Positions 1-9,545 of a DNA stretch of 64,000 bases are shown here, piece after piece. The translations under genes and the position numbers were made by a program. The stretch covers positions 85,275 through 149,274 of the forward strand of contig JAGFNK010000081.1 of NCBI GenBank assembly GCA_025769875.1, in the 5' to 3' direction. Every line of letters starts with the position of its first letter. The first letter of the stretch is position 1. The notes beneath the pieces were generated by a model. The model saw nothing but the letters and a program-made list of their open reading frames with translations. It ran no database searches and was not told where the DNA came from. The DNA is from Russula earlei (taxonomy: Eukaryota > Basidiomycota > Agaricomycetes > Russulales > Russulaceae).

Positions 1-388
1 TGAAACGGCAGGCAAGTTGAAAATGAAATTGAAGAGAAGGGAAAGACATCAGCCTCGGAGAAAGTTGCGGTATAAAATGGTAAAGCACTCACAATCGATT
101 GATATTCGACTGAGGTACGTTCGGGTCAACGTTCGCGTCCACTATGTCGTCATCGTCATCGTCGTCAGTCTCGGGCTTTCGGTGGAGGCGTGGACTCGTC
201 CCTTCGTCTAGGGGTGGTGACCCAGGCGTGGGAGCCAAACTGGGGGCGAGGAGTCCGTGCCGGGCGTGGGCATCCGTATGGGGGTCAATAGGGATGCTAT
301 CCATGGAAAATATCATACTGGATGCGGAATCGGCGGGAATAGGACAAGTATTTATTTGAAAACACCACCATCTCCGTTTCACACGCAC
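1..388 (-). pseudogene. Transcription-factor first-exon copy, cut by the window edge
   Basis: Reading on the - strand from 388 to 89 gives a D/P-rich peptide with the segments PLDPHTDAHA-like, LLAPSLAPTPGS and a poly-Asp run, ending in DANVDPNVPQSNINRL followed by a GTGAGT donor. The same order (PLDPQ.., LLAPGSALTPAS, acidic run, GANVDPNLPQSNTNRL) occurs in the first exon of the intact Zn2Cys6 factor at 45213-45940. The shared region includes the bases just upstream of the start codon (GATTCCGCATCCAGTATGAT-like). This copy lacks most of the Q-rich first half of that exon. The sequence continues downstream (towards base 1) as an intron-like stretch and leaves the window, so the zinc cluster is not visible. 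Whether the gene works cannot be judged. It lies immediately 3' of a decayed dsRBD cassette on the same strand, the same order as at 31.7-30.8 kb. Confidence 0.6.
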
Positions 389-432
389 AAGTTTGACACT
401 GATTCTCGCATCATGTTAGGGAGTTGAAGATG

Positions 433-914
433 CTATCTTTCGGTTATAGGCTGGGGGTGATCACACCCAAAGCATAAATAGTGGCGGCCAGTGTTGGCAT
501 TCCGTCGACGTGGCCAATATCGACTGCTGCAATCGTGATTGGACTCACACAGAGCAGTAGCGCGGTAATAATTTGGGTGATCGTGGTCGAGACACAGACC
601 AGGAGAACCATGGAAGGAGGCTGCCTCCCGGGAGGATGGCCTCGGAGATAGTTCGGGAGTAGAGTCGCTTTCCGACCAACGCATGGAACTACTCCAGACC
701 TTCTCTAGCGGCCTTCCTCTTGGCAACGCCTTTGGTAAATCCATTTCCCATACCACACGGCTGTCCACGGGCAGACGGACACTCGATCAGAACACATGAC
801 GGTGACGATGTGGATCCTTCTTTGCCGACAAGTCTGGGCGTAGTGAAACAAAGGAGTCAGGTTTCCGATTGGGTGCACTTGGAAGACATTGTTGGGCTCT
901 ACCACGCAGTCTGG
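433..914 (-). pseudogene. Decayed dsRBD cassettes (second and third dsRBD units)
   Basis: On the - strand, 914-790 encodes VVEPNNVFQ...IHIVTVM and 780-690 encodes GMGNGFTKGVAKRKAAREGLE followed by a stop. These correspond to the two halves of the dsRBD at 37511-37153 (IHIATVM and GMGRGITRAPAKRNAAREAL). The canonical GTGAGC donor is changed and the intron is shortened. From 650 to 430 a further unit of the first dsRBD type is seen: the HPPGR..PSMVLLVCV stretch, a GTGAGT donor at YRATAL, and LAATIYAL in the second half, but with frame breaks. The order follows the upstream gene at 1507-2936, so these are probably its former 3' exons. I regard this stretch as non-functional. Confidence 0.5.
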
Positions 915-1228
915 TTCTCCACGTCTCGGAGGGCTAATTCCTCGGTGCTTGGAAGCAGACTAGAAGAAAACGTTGCGCTACCCATGATGACATGCTAATC
1001 GATAGATGCCTCAAGTTGCGGGCACGCGGGCGTGTGGATGTGCGCGTGATGGTCGGTTTGGATAGTTCCCGGGTGGTCCGCAGCATCCTTTTCTGCATAC
1101 ACAAAGTCAACGACAAGACGCCCCAGACAAGCCGTTCAGAGAGAAGCACGGTGATGGACCGTTCCTCAGGTCCTCGTGCACAGAAAAACACAGCCAAGAG
1201 CTCGAAACAACGTCTTTCAAGTTTTAAA

Positions 1229-1486
1229 CTAGGCAAGGGGCCATGAGTCTTGCGCAGTTATGATGACCCAGACACCAATTTCGGCCCCTTGGTGCCTTTC
1301 TATCGTGGCCACATATGTGTGCAGACAGGAGGACACACCTAGCGGGCTAATCATAGAGAAATTCCCCTCCCTGCTCTCGCGAATGGGTAACAAACCGGTC
1401 ATCCATTGTAGCAGTGAAGGAAATCTGTAAGTTGTGATAGATTTGATATGAGTGTCCCATCTGTCTCTATCTTCCGTGACACACAT
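1229..1486 (-). other. Middle-exon-like block of the dsRBD cassette
   Basis: Downstream of the dsRBD stop at 1507, the - strand continues with a conserved block: CVTEDRDRWDTxI, then GVSSCLHTYVATIERHQGAEIGV and an I/VTTAQ-like segment. The same block recurs on the - strand at about 32260-31980 and 38100-37680, and as fragments near 3500 (+) and 40000-40200 (+). A possible intron runs from the GTGTAG at the dsRBD stop to an ACTTACAG acceptor at about 1430. The block could therefore be a third exon joining the two dsRBD types, or a conserved 3' untranslated region. I cannot decide between these without transcripts. Confidence 0.35.
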
Positions 1487-1506
1487 GAACCACCATGGCC
1501 CTAATA

Positions 1507-2936
1507 CTACACCGGGAAGTTGAAGATCCTCTCCCAGTCGATCATCCGCTCTTTTCTGTCATACACCCGCCCTTTCTGAGGATGCGGTGGTGGAACAGGC
1601 TGGGGATTATCTTGGAGGTAATTCAAGGCACGCAAGGCAGCCAAAGTTTGAGCCGCGTCGACAGAAACGCCTTCTCCGTGGCCGATTTCACTTCCGTCGA
1701 CTACAACAACTTAGAAGATAGAACATTGATTTGGCTCGGAGATGACTCACACAGAGCAGTGGCATGGTGAATCTTTAGGTGATCGGGACCGGATTGAGAC
1801 AGTGACCATGAGAACCAGGGCATGAGGCTGCCTGCCAGATAACCTTGGAGATAATTCTGGAGGTCATGGACAGGACCTGAATTGAAAGGAGGAGAGGAAG
1901 ATACAACAGCGGGGCGTTGGAGTCCAGCAAAGGACTCCAAGAAGTTCGTCCACTTTTGATCGCCCAGTGTCTCGGGGTGAGCACCCCAATCCAAATCGGA
2001 AAAGGCGGAATTGGAATAAGGAGAGGGGGGATTAAAAGTGTGGGGAAGGCCGGGGAGTGATCGAAATTGACTGTGTCGTGTCATTGGTTGCATTTGAGGC
2101 GCATGGTCGTGGGCAGTTATGGAGGGATAGGCACCAGTGGATTGCTGTTGCACTCGATCCAAGGACGCCCCGAAGTCCTTCCAGCCCTGATGGTCCTGCG
2201 GCTCGGGCGGAGGCTCCAAATCTGCATCGTAAAAGGTAGAAATACCGCCGGTCGTGAGGCCTGAGTTGGAATACGGCGGGGGGCGCTGGTGGAAAATTTG
2301 ATATGAATGGTCATGTGGCATCGTTGGCTGCGTTTGTTGATGCGCATGGTGGTGGTCAGGTATGGAGGGTTGCGCCGAGTAAGAGGAATGGGCAAGAGCG
2401 GGCTGATGTTGCGGTTCGTCGAAGGATGCTAAGAAGTCCAAAAAGGCTTGAGAGGGTGACTGAGACTCTGGAATAGCGCGGCTCATGGGGCCTGAATTGA
2501 AATACGGAGAGGTGGTACTAGAAGTGCGGGGGAGGTGCTCGAGGAGAAATTGATGTTGGTTGTTGCGTCGTGTCGTCGTTTGACGCGCATGGCGGTGGTC
2601 GGTTATATATGGAGGGTTGCGCTGAGTAAGAGGAATGAGCAAGAGCGGACTGGTATTGCGGTTTATAAAAGCGATCTTGATGGTCCTGCGTCTGAGGCTG
2701 GGCCATCTCTGGATCGTAAAAGGTAGAAGTAGCCTGGATGCAGAATCGGCGTGACTATTATGAGTCGAACGAACAACTGATGAGCAGGAGGAATGATGGG
2801 GAGGTGGGGAACGCTCAATGAAGATGAAGGGATGATTAAATGGGGAGACCAAAGTCGTCGTTGACGTTGCCTCGTTGCCCAGACTTGTGGTATCCCCTCC
2901 ATTCTCGAGACTTCTCTTTTCTTCGGAATGGTTCAA
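1507..2936 (-). CDS. Q/P/S-rich repeat protein with C-terminal dsRBD
   Basis: Exon 1 (2936-1751) is one long open frame. Its N-terminal two thirds are imperfect repeats containing DHRHARQ, FLLEHLPRTSSTTSPYFNSG, PMSRAIP and DFLASFDEPQHQPALAHSSY. Its end is the first half of a dsRNA-binding fold: VHDLQNYLQG...SGPDHLKIHHATAL. A canonical GTGAGT donor at 1750 and a TAG acceptor at 1701 define a 50-bp phase-1 intron. Exon 2 (1700-1507) supplies DGSEIGHGEGVSVDAAQTLA, ALRALNYL, a P-rich linker with HPQKG and the tail MIDWERIFNFPV, then TAG. The alpha-beta-beta-beta-alpha dsRBD signature is GPxH, G.GxGxS, AK/AA..AL. The start is uncertain: the paralogue start MAQP..QDHQD lies at 2706 in a different frame because of a 4-bp TATA-type insertion near 2610. 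The exon may therefore begin elsewhere, or the gene may be frameshifted. Function is likely RNA binding, with target unknown. Confidence 0.6.
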
Positions 2937-2939
2937 AGC

Positions 2940-3700
2940 AAGCTGACGAACATCCCTCAGCTTGTATGGGTTTCCTGTTGTTTTTCAGCCATGGTATGTA
3001 CAGGTGTATTGGACTGCGCCATTTGCTTGGAGGATAATCTCTGTATACTCAGCTAATGCAGGCAAATGCATTACAATTCAAACCGGGGGATGCAATGCAA
3101 TGCCATGATCAAAGAACAGGGATATTCAGGAACGGAACGGAAAGACGAGATCTGGCGCCCATATCTCGGGATGAGGGATGAGAGGGTGAGATTCAACCAC
3201 CAGCCTGTGATACATAGTTATTGTACGGCGTTACTAGATCTTGCGTGTCGATGTGCGTGTTCAAACAGCGACCTTTCCGAGTCATATGGACAGTGCGAAG
3301 TACATCGTTCCCGGGACCGGGCATGGACGCCATTACTCTCTTCTTGGCTGCCGCTCTGCCGCTCGACGCCCATCGCTCTCAAAGACCTCCGCGTTCCCGC
3401 GATGGTCGAGCAGCTGCGACATCCCTGGATGGTGCTACACTGATGACCCAGATCCAGCTTGTTCGACACGATCGGGGCCGCGAGGATTGCGCAGTTGTGA
3501 TCACCCAAACACCTCTGAGTTGGTGGATTTCGCTCGAGGCCAAGACGCGCGGAGCGCCTTCGTGGCGCGACTCGCCACGCCACCGGATCCGAAAAGGACC
3601 GGAATAATAATAATTACGTCAATTACTTTGCATTTTTTCGTCCGAACTTGTGCCCGCTTTTCCCGCTCTCAACTGGGCATCTCGAACTGCTCCTAACCGC
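2940..3700. other. Mosaic intergenic sequence with dispersed cassette fragments
   Basis: No gene can be supported here. Around 2940-3020 the sequence (CCCTCAGCTTG, GGCCATGGTATGTACAGG-like) matches 39895-39950, and 3200-3260 (AGATCTTGCGTGTCGATG) matches 34728-34750. These look like shared flanks of the dsRBD and transcription-factor gene family. The open frames at 3218-3583 and 3221-3696 overlap on both strands and show no domain or codon pattern. A stretch near 3480-3510 (GCGCAGTTGTGATCACCCAAACACC) is a fragment of the middle block of the cassette. Confidence 0.4.
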
Positions 3701-3719
3701 GGTTCCGTGCTTCCGTCAT

Positions 3720-4295
3720 ATCTTGTATTCTCGCTGCCAACTCAGTCCCGGAGCGTGTACCTATTGCAAACGCCTCAAAGTTCTCTCTCGCCACTGATGC
3801 GATGACAGAACGGCGCTGATGTTCCGCTTCCCCTGCGAACACCAATTCCGAATCCCAATGATCCGTTTTTCCTTTTCCTTGGCACCTCGATCCCGTGCGC
3901 GCATCAGATGAAATGCTATTCTCTTCCTGGAGAGAACGTGTGCAAACATTGCAGATCTGGCAAGCACGACTGTATTGTCGAAGGTCGAAAACCCAGGAGT
4001 TTTCGAAGGTGAGTGCCCTCCCACCTGAGCCATCTTATTTCATTTTTATGCACCGTCATGCGCTTTAAAAAAGTGTCTATAATACCTCCTTTCCCCTTCC
4101 AAAATGCCGCACTTTGCCATTCCCGCGCTCCCTCGTTTTCTGCTCTCTTCCATGAATGCTCATTTCCACCCTTTAATAAACGCGAATATCTTCTCGCGCA
4201 GTCGATACAAAGGGACACGCTTATTGATTCGCTCCCAACGCAGGTGCGTCTCCTACATCTCGTCTCCACCATTGCGTACTTTTCCGCAACTGGTT
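3720..4295 (+). pseudogene. Third copy of the Zn2Cys6 zinc-cluster exons, splice sites destroyed
   Basis: The sequence aligns with 46160-46740, the zinc-cluster exons of the intact factor. The first half-cluster ACTYCKRLK is seen at 3744-3770. After the intron, MKCYSLPGENVCKHCRSGK (from 3908) completes the CX2CX6C...CX2CX6C pattern, with IVEGRKPR after it. The donor after CKRLK reads AAAGTT instead of AAGGTG. The acceptor before the coiled-coil exon reads TTTAATAAACG instead of TTTAGTAAACG, a G-to-A change. No Fungal_trans region follows: similarity stops near 4290 and a dsRBD-cassette promoter begins. It is a broken fragment, not a gene. Confidence 0.7.
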
Positions 4296-4379
4296 CCTGA
4301 AATAAAAAACGTAAATTCTGTAGAATTCAGGCAGTTCCCGAGAAGAAGTTACATGTCTGAGACAGCCACTGCCCTCCGT

Positions 4380-5620
4380 CAATCCCTTTCTTCCTCTCCA
4401 CTTCCGTTCCCTCATTGTACGCTCCATCATCAGGCCAACCATCCCGCCGTGGCCCGTTCGATCATCCCTCCATCTTCATTGAGCGTCCCCACCTCCCTCA
4501 TTCCCATCCTTCCTCCACTCCCTTCCTGCCTATATGCTCTTCGTTCGTTCAAGTCACCCTTGTCACGCTGATTCTGCATCCGGGCTACTTTTACCTTTTA
4601 CGATCCAGACATGGCCCAGCCCAAGACGCAGGACCATCAAGATCGCGTGATGTCCTTCGATGAACCGCAACAGCCCGCTCTTGCCCATTCTTCTTACTCG
4701 GCGCAACCCTCCATAACTGACCACCACCACAACGCGCGTCAAACAACGACACGACGCAACAACCAACATAAATTTCTCCTCGAGCACCTCCCCCGCACTT
4801 GTAGTACCACCTCTCCGTATTTCAATTCAGGCCCCATGAGCCGCGCTATTCCTGAGCCTCAGCTCGAGCAGCCACCCTCTCAAGTCTTTTTGGACTTCTT
4901 AGCGTCCTTCGATGAACCGCAACACCAGCACGTTCTTTCCCATTCTTCTTCCTCGACGCAACCCTCCATAACTGACCACCGCCATGCGCGTCAAACGCCA
5001 CCAACGACACGACGCAACAACCAGTATCAATTTCTCCTCCAGGCCTCCCCCGCACTTCTAGTACCTCTCCTTATTTCAATTCAGGCCCCATGAGTGGCAC
5101 TATTCCTACCTCTTACGATCCAGATCTGGAGCCTCAGTTGTTGCCGCGGGGCTCTGAAGACTTCTTAGCGTCCTTTGATGAACCCCAACGCCAGCCCGCT
5201 GCTGTATCTTTCTCCCCTTATTTCAATCCGGGTCCTGTCCATGACCTTCAGAATTATCTCCAAGGTTGCCCGGCAGGCAGCCTCACCTCATACCCTGGTT
5301 CTCATGGTCACTGTCTCAATCCGGTGACGATCACCTTAAGATCCACTATGCCACTGCTCTGTGTGGCCAAATCAATGTTCTATCCTCTACGTTACTGTAG
5401 TTGACGGAACTGAAATTGATCACGGAGAAGGTATTTCCGTCGACGCAGCTCCAGCTCTGGCTGCCATACGTGCTCTGAATTGCCTCCATGATAAACCCCA
5501 GCCTGCTCCACCACCGCATCCTCAAAAAATGTATAACATAAAAGAGCGGTTTTTATAACATAAAAGAACGGTTGATCGACTGGGAGAGAATCTTCAACTC
5601 CCCGGTGTAGAACTAGGTCC
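4380..5620 (+). pseudogene. dsRBD-cassette gene with frameshifts
   Basis: A promoter and 5' stretch like those of its paralogues (CGTCCCCACCTCCCTCATTCCCATCC at about 4480) precedes ATG 4611. This opens MAQPKTQDHQDRVMSFDEPQ and several copies of the repeat module (DHHHNARQ, FLLEHLPRTCSTTSPYFNSG, DFLASFDEPQHQ). A frame change near 5040 moves the reading frame to 5090, where DFLASFDEPQRQPA and VHDLQNYLQGCPAGS appear. A further shift breaks the first half of the dsRBD. The second half (DGTEIDHGEGISVDAAPALA, AIRALNCL, PPPHPQK) lies at 5402-5540. The donor after the first half reads GTGTGGCC rather than GTGAGT. A short direct duplication (ATAACATAAAAGA) around 5528-5570 adds a stop. It is probably inactive. 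Confidence 0.65.
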
Positions 5621-5699
5621 ATGTCGACTGGTGGTTCATGTGCGTCATGGAAGATAGAGACAGATGGGACAGTCGTATCCAACCTACCACAAGTTACAC

Positions 5700-6480
5700 T
5701 CCTGATTTCTGTCACCCCTTCAAGAGATAACCGGTTTATTTAACGAGAACAGGTGAAGGCAGGGGGACGTTTCCCCTCCTTCGAAGGTGTGAGTATCGCT
5801 CCACTCCCTGGCCTCGGAATTTCGTTCGCATTCGCCCTTTCATTGTCCTCCCTTTCCTTCTTCTCTCTGTCTCCTTTCACTTCCCTTCCTCTTGACTCCA
5901 TCCCCTCGATTGCCATTGACTGGCCTCGACATCCCTCTCGATACTCCGTACCACGCCCCTCACGCGCCCCCTCACGTGCCTCTCCTCGATCATTGCCACC
6001 TCTTCGCTGCCGTACTAGAGGGCTGGATGGCCTTAGCGCGCCTCGCTTCGCCTTCCTTGCCGCGTCGCTCTCTCCTAAAGAAATCGTTGGGTTTACGATT
6101 GATTGGGTAGTAACCTGTAATGTCATAGGTGCGGCAATTATGTTTCACGTGATCTCGATTGAACTTTATCTTTGATTCTTTTTTTCTCGTGCGGTCTCGA
6201 ACGTCCTCATACTCTTTATCTACTCCTGTATATAGGTCTCCTAGGTCTGTCTCAAATGAATAAGGTGGTTTTCCCCTCTTTCCTGCCCTGTCGGCTTGCG
6301 TGAAACTTTTTTTGTTGACGTCTCCCTTCTCTTCTCGCAAATGCTTCGCATTCGCATCTGTCCTCTCGGTTGCCTTGCTCGCCCACTGTTCTGCTCTACC
6401 CTCTTTCCAGCCTTCACTGACTCAAGTGTTCCCCTTCCAGGTGCGCTTCAGTCCCTGGATCCATGCATGACCACCACAAG
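5700..6480. other. Pyrimidine-rich intergenic stretch without a recognisable gene
   Basis: From 5750 to 6130 the + strand is C/T-rich (CCTTTCCTTCTTCTCTCTG-like). It yields open frames on both strands (5753-6175 + and 5740-6126 -) that are mirror images of the low-complexity composition. I see no domain, no repeat periodicity and no splice pattern conserved with the repeated families. From 6180 to 6470 the composition is similar, with T-runs. Nothing can be called. Confidence 0.4.
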
Positions 6481-6690
6481 GGCACTAGGGCCGCACACTG
6501 TGCTGTACATCAACAGTTGCATGGTGCCATATGACGGCCATGGCACCCGTACTGTCAGGGACCTGTGTCATCAGCTGACGGTACGGTAGGTGGTACGGTC
6601 TGAAGCCATATGATACCATACTTGTACAGCCTGTATGGCCGTACACAGCATGTACGGTTGTATCTAAAAAGTATGTAAGCACCCCTGGCA
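6478..6690. repeat. Cluster of short imperfect palindromes built on GTACGG / TATGG
   Basis: Over about 210 bp the motifs CGTAC/GTACG, CCATATG, GGTACGG, TACAGC/GCTGTA and CATGTACG recur in both orientations, for example CTGTACA...TGTACAG. The stretch could fold into several hairpins. It lies between C/T-rich DNA and a gag remnant and may be the decayed end of a small transposon. No clean terminal repeats or target duplication could be found. Confidence 0.35.
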
Positions 6691-6699
6691 CCTCAACAC

Positions 6700-9010
6700 A
6701 CCGCACGTCCCTTTCCCTTCATCCCTTCCTCTCCAACTGTGGTCACTCCCTTTTCCTCTCCTTCTTCTTCCCCTCTTGCATTCCCCTCTCGATGTCATCA
6801 CCATGTTCCCCACTCTGCACCCAGGAACTGTGGCAATGGCTCAAGTTGATCACCATTGATGTCACCTGCCTTGCCGCCTACACCCCTCTTGGTCAGTGTT
6901 TGAGTTGGAGCTCAGCTCCTCCAACCTTCGAACTATGGCACAACACCATTGCCATTCACCTGTGCCTCACTTTCCTTTGTTTTCCTTCATCCCTTGTGTC
7001 ACTATCTGCCTTGTCTGTGTTATACTCCCCATCCTTTCAACCTTATGGTGTTGCAGCTGTAGGAGCATTAGCTCAGGGTTCAGTGGGGCCAAGTCCCAGT
7101 CACTTGGTTCAGGGGTTCAATGGGGGGCCAGCTCAAGGAGACTGGTCCAATGGTTTAATGTCTCAAGACTAAGTCAGGGATGACCTAATCCACAGACACA
7201 GTTGATCTCCTGGTTTTCCCAGAAGAGGAGGACAATGAGAGAGAAGTAGAGGAGGAAGAGGAACACAAAGGTCCCTTGTGAAGAGCTCTGGTCAAGCAGA
7301 GTGTAAGCCAGCACAAGCAAATTGTGATTGAGAGGGAGAGTACAGGGCAAGGGATGTGACAGGAAATGGGACAAAGCTAAGCTTGGGGCATTCCCCAGCT
7401 TCTACAGGTGCTTAAATACTGGACGTAGCAAGGCTGTACAGTACTATATGCAGAACAATAGATAAAACTAAGCCAGTAGCAAAAGGGATCAAACAATAGG
7501 TGAAACACAAGAGGATGAAACAACAAGAGATGATCAGGATCAAGGGATGAAATGGTAACCAAGGGGATGAGAGTAGAGTGCAAAATTGGAACAAGGGATC
7601 AAGGTAGATGATGAACCAAAAGAGGGGTAGATTACAACATCATGCCCTCCTCATGCTTAGTTCTCCAAACTAATCAGTTTTGGGTCCCAACTCGCAGAAA
7701 TCATTGCCTTAGCCCTCTATCCAAGTGTTCTGGGTCTGAACATCCATCTTGGGGCAGTACCCTCTGTAATTCCTGTGAGTTCTCCTCAGGATGCACTCTG
7801 TTTGACTGTTGCAATAGGTGTGGGGTTTGTTACAGTCCTTGTTCCAATGACCCTTGGTGCCACAATGTTTACAGATGTGTTGACGTTTCTGAAGCTGATG
7901 ATGCTGTGCCTTGGTCATGCATGCTGGAGTGAGGGGGGTGTTAGGGGTGCCAGTATCATCAGAAAACATTTGTGGGAAGTGGGAGGGGGAGCCCATAGGG
8001 GCATCATTTTGAGATTGGTCAACAATGCAGGGGAGGTACTCAAGTGGGGGGGTCAAGGAAAGGGGAGGATGGATGGGTGAAGTGGGGGAGGAAAGGGTGG
8101 ATGGTTGCTTTAGGATCTTGATGTTGTCGTAGCTCCCTACTAACAAATAATAGGGCCCAGACTTGCAAGTGAGACCCCCATCTGTCACCATAATGTGTCA
8201 AGTTAGTGGCAAACTTGGACAGACATGTTATTAGCATGAAGATGACTTTGGATAGTGGTGGACTCCTTGGTGAAGGACTGAATCTTGTGAAGCTGGTTGG
8301 CAAGTTGTCATTGGAGGATGTCCATGGCTCCTTGGATAGTGGTTCATTTGGCCTCCAGGACCTTCAACTGTAACAAGCCAATGTGAAGGCGGTAGATGTC
8401 AGCAAGAGCACCAGGGTTGTGAAGGTTTTTGAGTGCCTGCAAGACATTGAAGTGAAAAGGGTAGTCCTCAACTAGGAGGTGGAGGTCAGAGGCGGTGATA
8501 GAGCGGTGAGGGGCAGAGATGACAGGCAGGGTGATGAGCTTTTTTCTGTAAGCGGGTTCTCCCTGACTCATAGTTCCTGGAAGCATGGGTTTGTCATTCC
8601 ATAAAGCAACATGTAAGTAAGGTAGTAGGCATTGCCACCCATTAACATTGATATAAAAAGGGGGAATGTGCCTATAGGGCTCATAAATAAACCAGGGGGG
8701 CCTGGGGTGAGTGGGGTCTGCTTTGGTGGGGGTGGGTGAAGGGCTTCCTTTGTGGATGGTGAGTGGGTTGAGGGTTGTGGAGAGTTCTTGGAGTTTGGCC
8801 TCATTGAGGATGATGAAGGTGCACTGATTGATAATATGTTGTACAACTTCAGGTGAGAGAGGTTCTTGTTTGATGGTGGGGTGTTAAGGCTCCAAAGTGC
8901 CTTAAATAAGATCAATGGTCACGTCTATGAACACATCCTACCAATGCAAATATGCTTGAGTCAAGCAAGCAATACACATGGAGGGGAAGGAGTGTTAGAT
9001 CCTTCTGGAG
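6700..9010 (-). mobile_element. Decayed LTR-retrotransposon gag remnant
   Basis: Three - strand frames line up as a gag-like protein. 8915-8568 (P/S-rich, ISAPSSSSMRPNSKN) overlaps 8586-8344 (ALADIYRLHIGLLQL, with heptad-like leucines) and is followed by 8191-7709. The last frame contains a CCHC zinc knuckle, CKHCGTKGHWNKDC (CX2CX4HX4C), typical of retroelement nucleocapsid. Downstream on the - strand a purine-rich GCATGAGGAGGGCATGA precedes TGTTGTAATC (about 7641), which could be a polypurine tract and the start of a 3' LTR. No protease, RT or integrase is present and no matching 5' LTR was found. This is a gag-only or truncated relic. The + strand frames in this interval are shadows. Confidence 0.5.
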
Positions 9011-9036
9011 AGCGTAGTTAATCAAGTTGTCATGTC

Positions 9037-9120
9037 CCTTTCATCACATCTGTGACTCCTGTCACCCCCGGCAAATCCCGAAAACAAGTTCAAGTTCAAG
9101 AATCAAGAATTCTCGGTTGA
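9037..9120. repeat. Solo arm of the TTA-type MITE
   Basis: The segment from CACATCTGTGACTCCTGTCA through CCCGAAAACAAGTTCAAGTT to AGAATTCTCGGTTG matches the right inverted-repeat arm of the MITE at 17944-18496 with a few changes. Only one arm is present and it lacks the final GTAAAAGGGGCC. It sits exactly at the outer edge of the left duplication arm: similarity to the right arm starts about 20 bp further on. Confidence 0.6.
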
Positions 9121-9545
9121 TATCAGAGGACCTAAACTATTTCTCACAATTGTCGTTCGTGCATTGCAACAGTCTCACTCTTCATATGTTATTTGGATCT
9201 CGCCCGTGCTCTCGTTCCGCATTCTCCAGTCTCTTCCGATTGGCTACCCTGCCTAGTTGCTCACAGCCCCGACTCGATGCAGGCCCTTTTCTCGCCCTCC
9301 TCACGTCTGTACCGTCTACTCGTTCCCCTCGAGTGTACAAACCTTTCCTCTTGGCAGCACCGGCACTCCACAATGCCGACTTGCACAGTAACACTGGTAA
9401 GCCTAATCTGGAGGGCAGACGATTACACTGGCAACTATTGTCCTCTCTTTCATGTAATTATATGCGCTGTAAGTAGAACTGGCACGTAAGATGTATTAAA
9501 TAAGGCCGCAGGGCCAGAAGCCAACTCGAATGTCATCTAAGCGAC

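Noticed and set aside
5740..6175. Overlapping 128- and 140-codon frames
   Set aside because: They are mirror-image products of C/T-rich DNA. Neither has a domain or a conserved neighbour.
6700..9010. A CRISPR-like or satellite array
   Set aside because: No regular repeat-spacer spacing is visible; the CCHC knuckle frame identifies it as a gag remnant.
9027..9489. Open frames downstream of the NLRs (also 54704-55150 -) as a conserved small gene
   Set aside because: The DNA is conserved between the arms, but the open frames lie in different frames and break at different places, so coding constraint is not supported.
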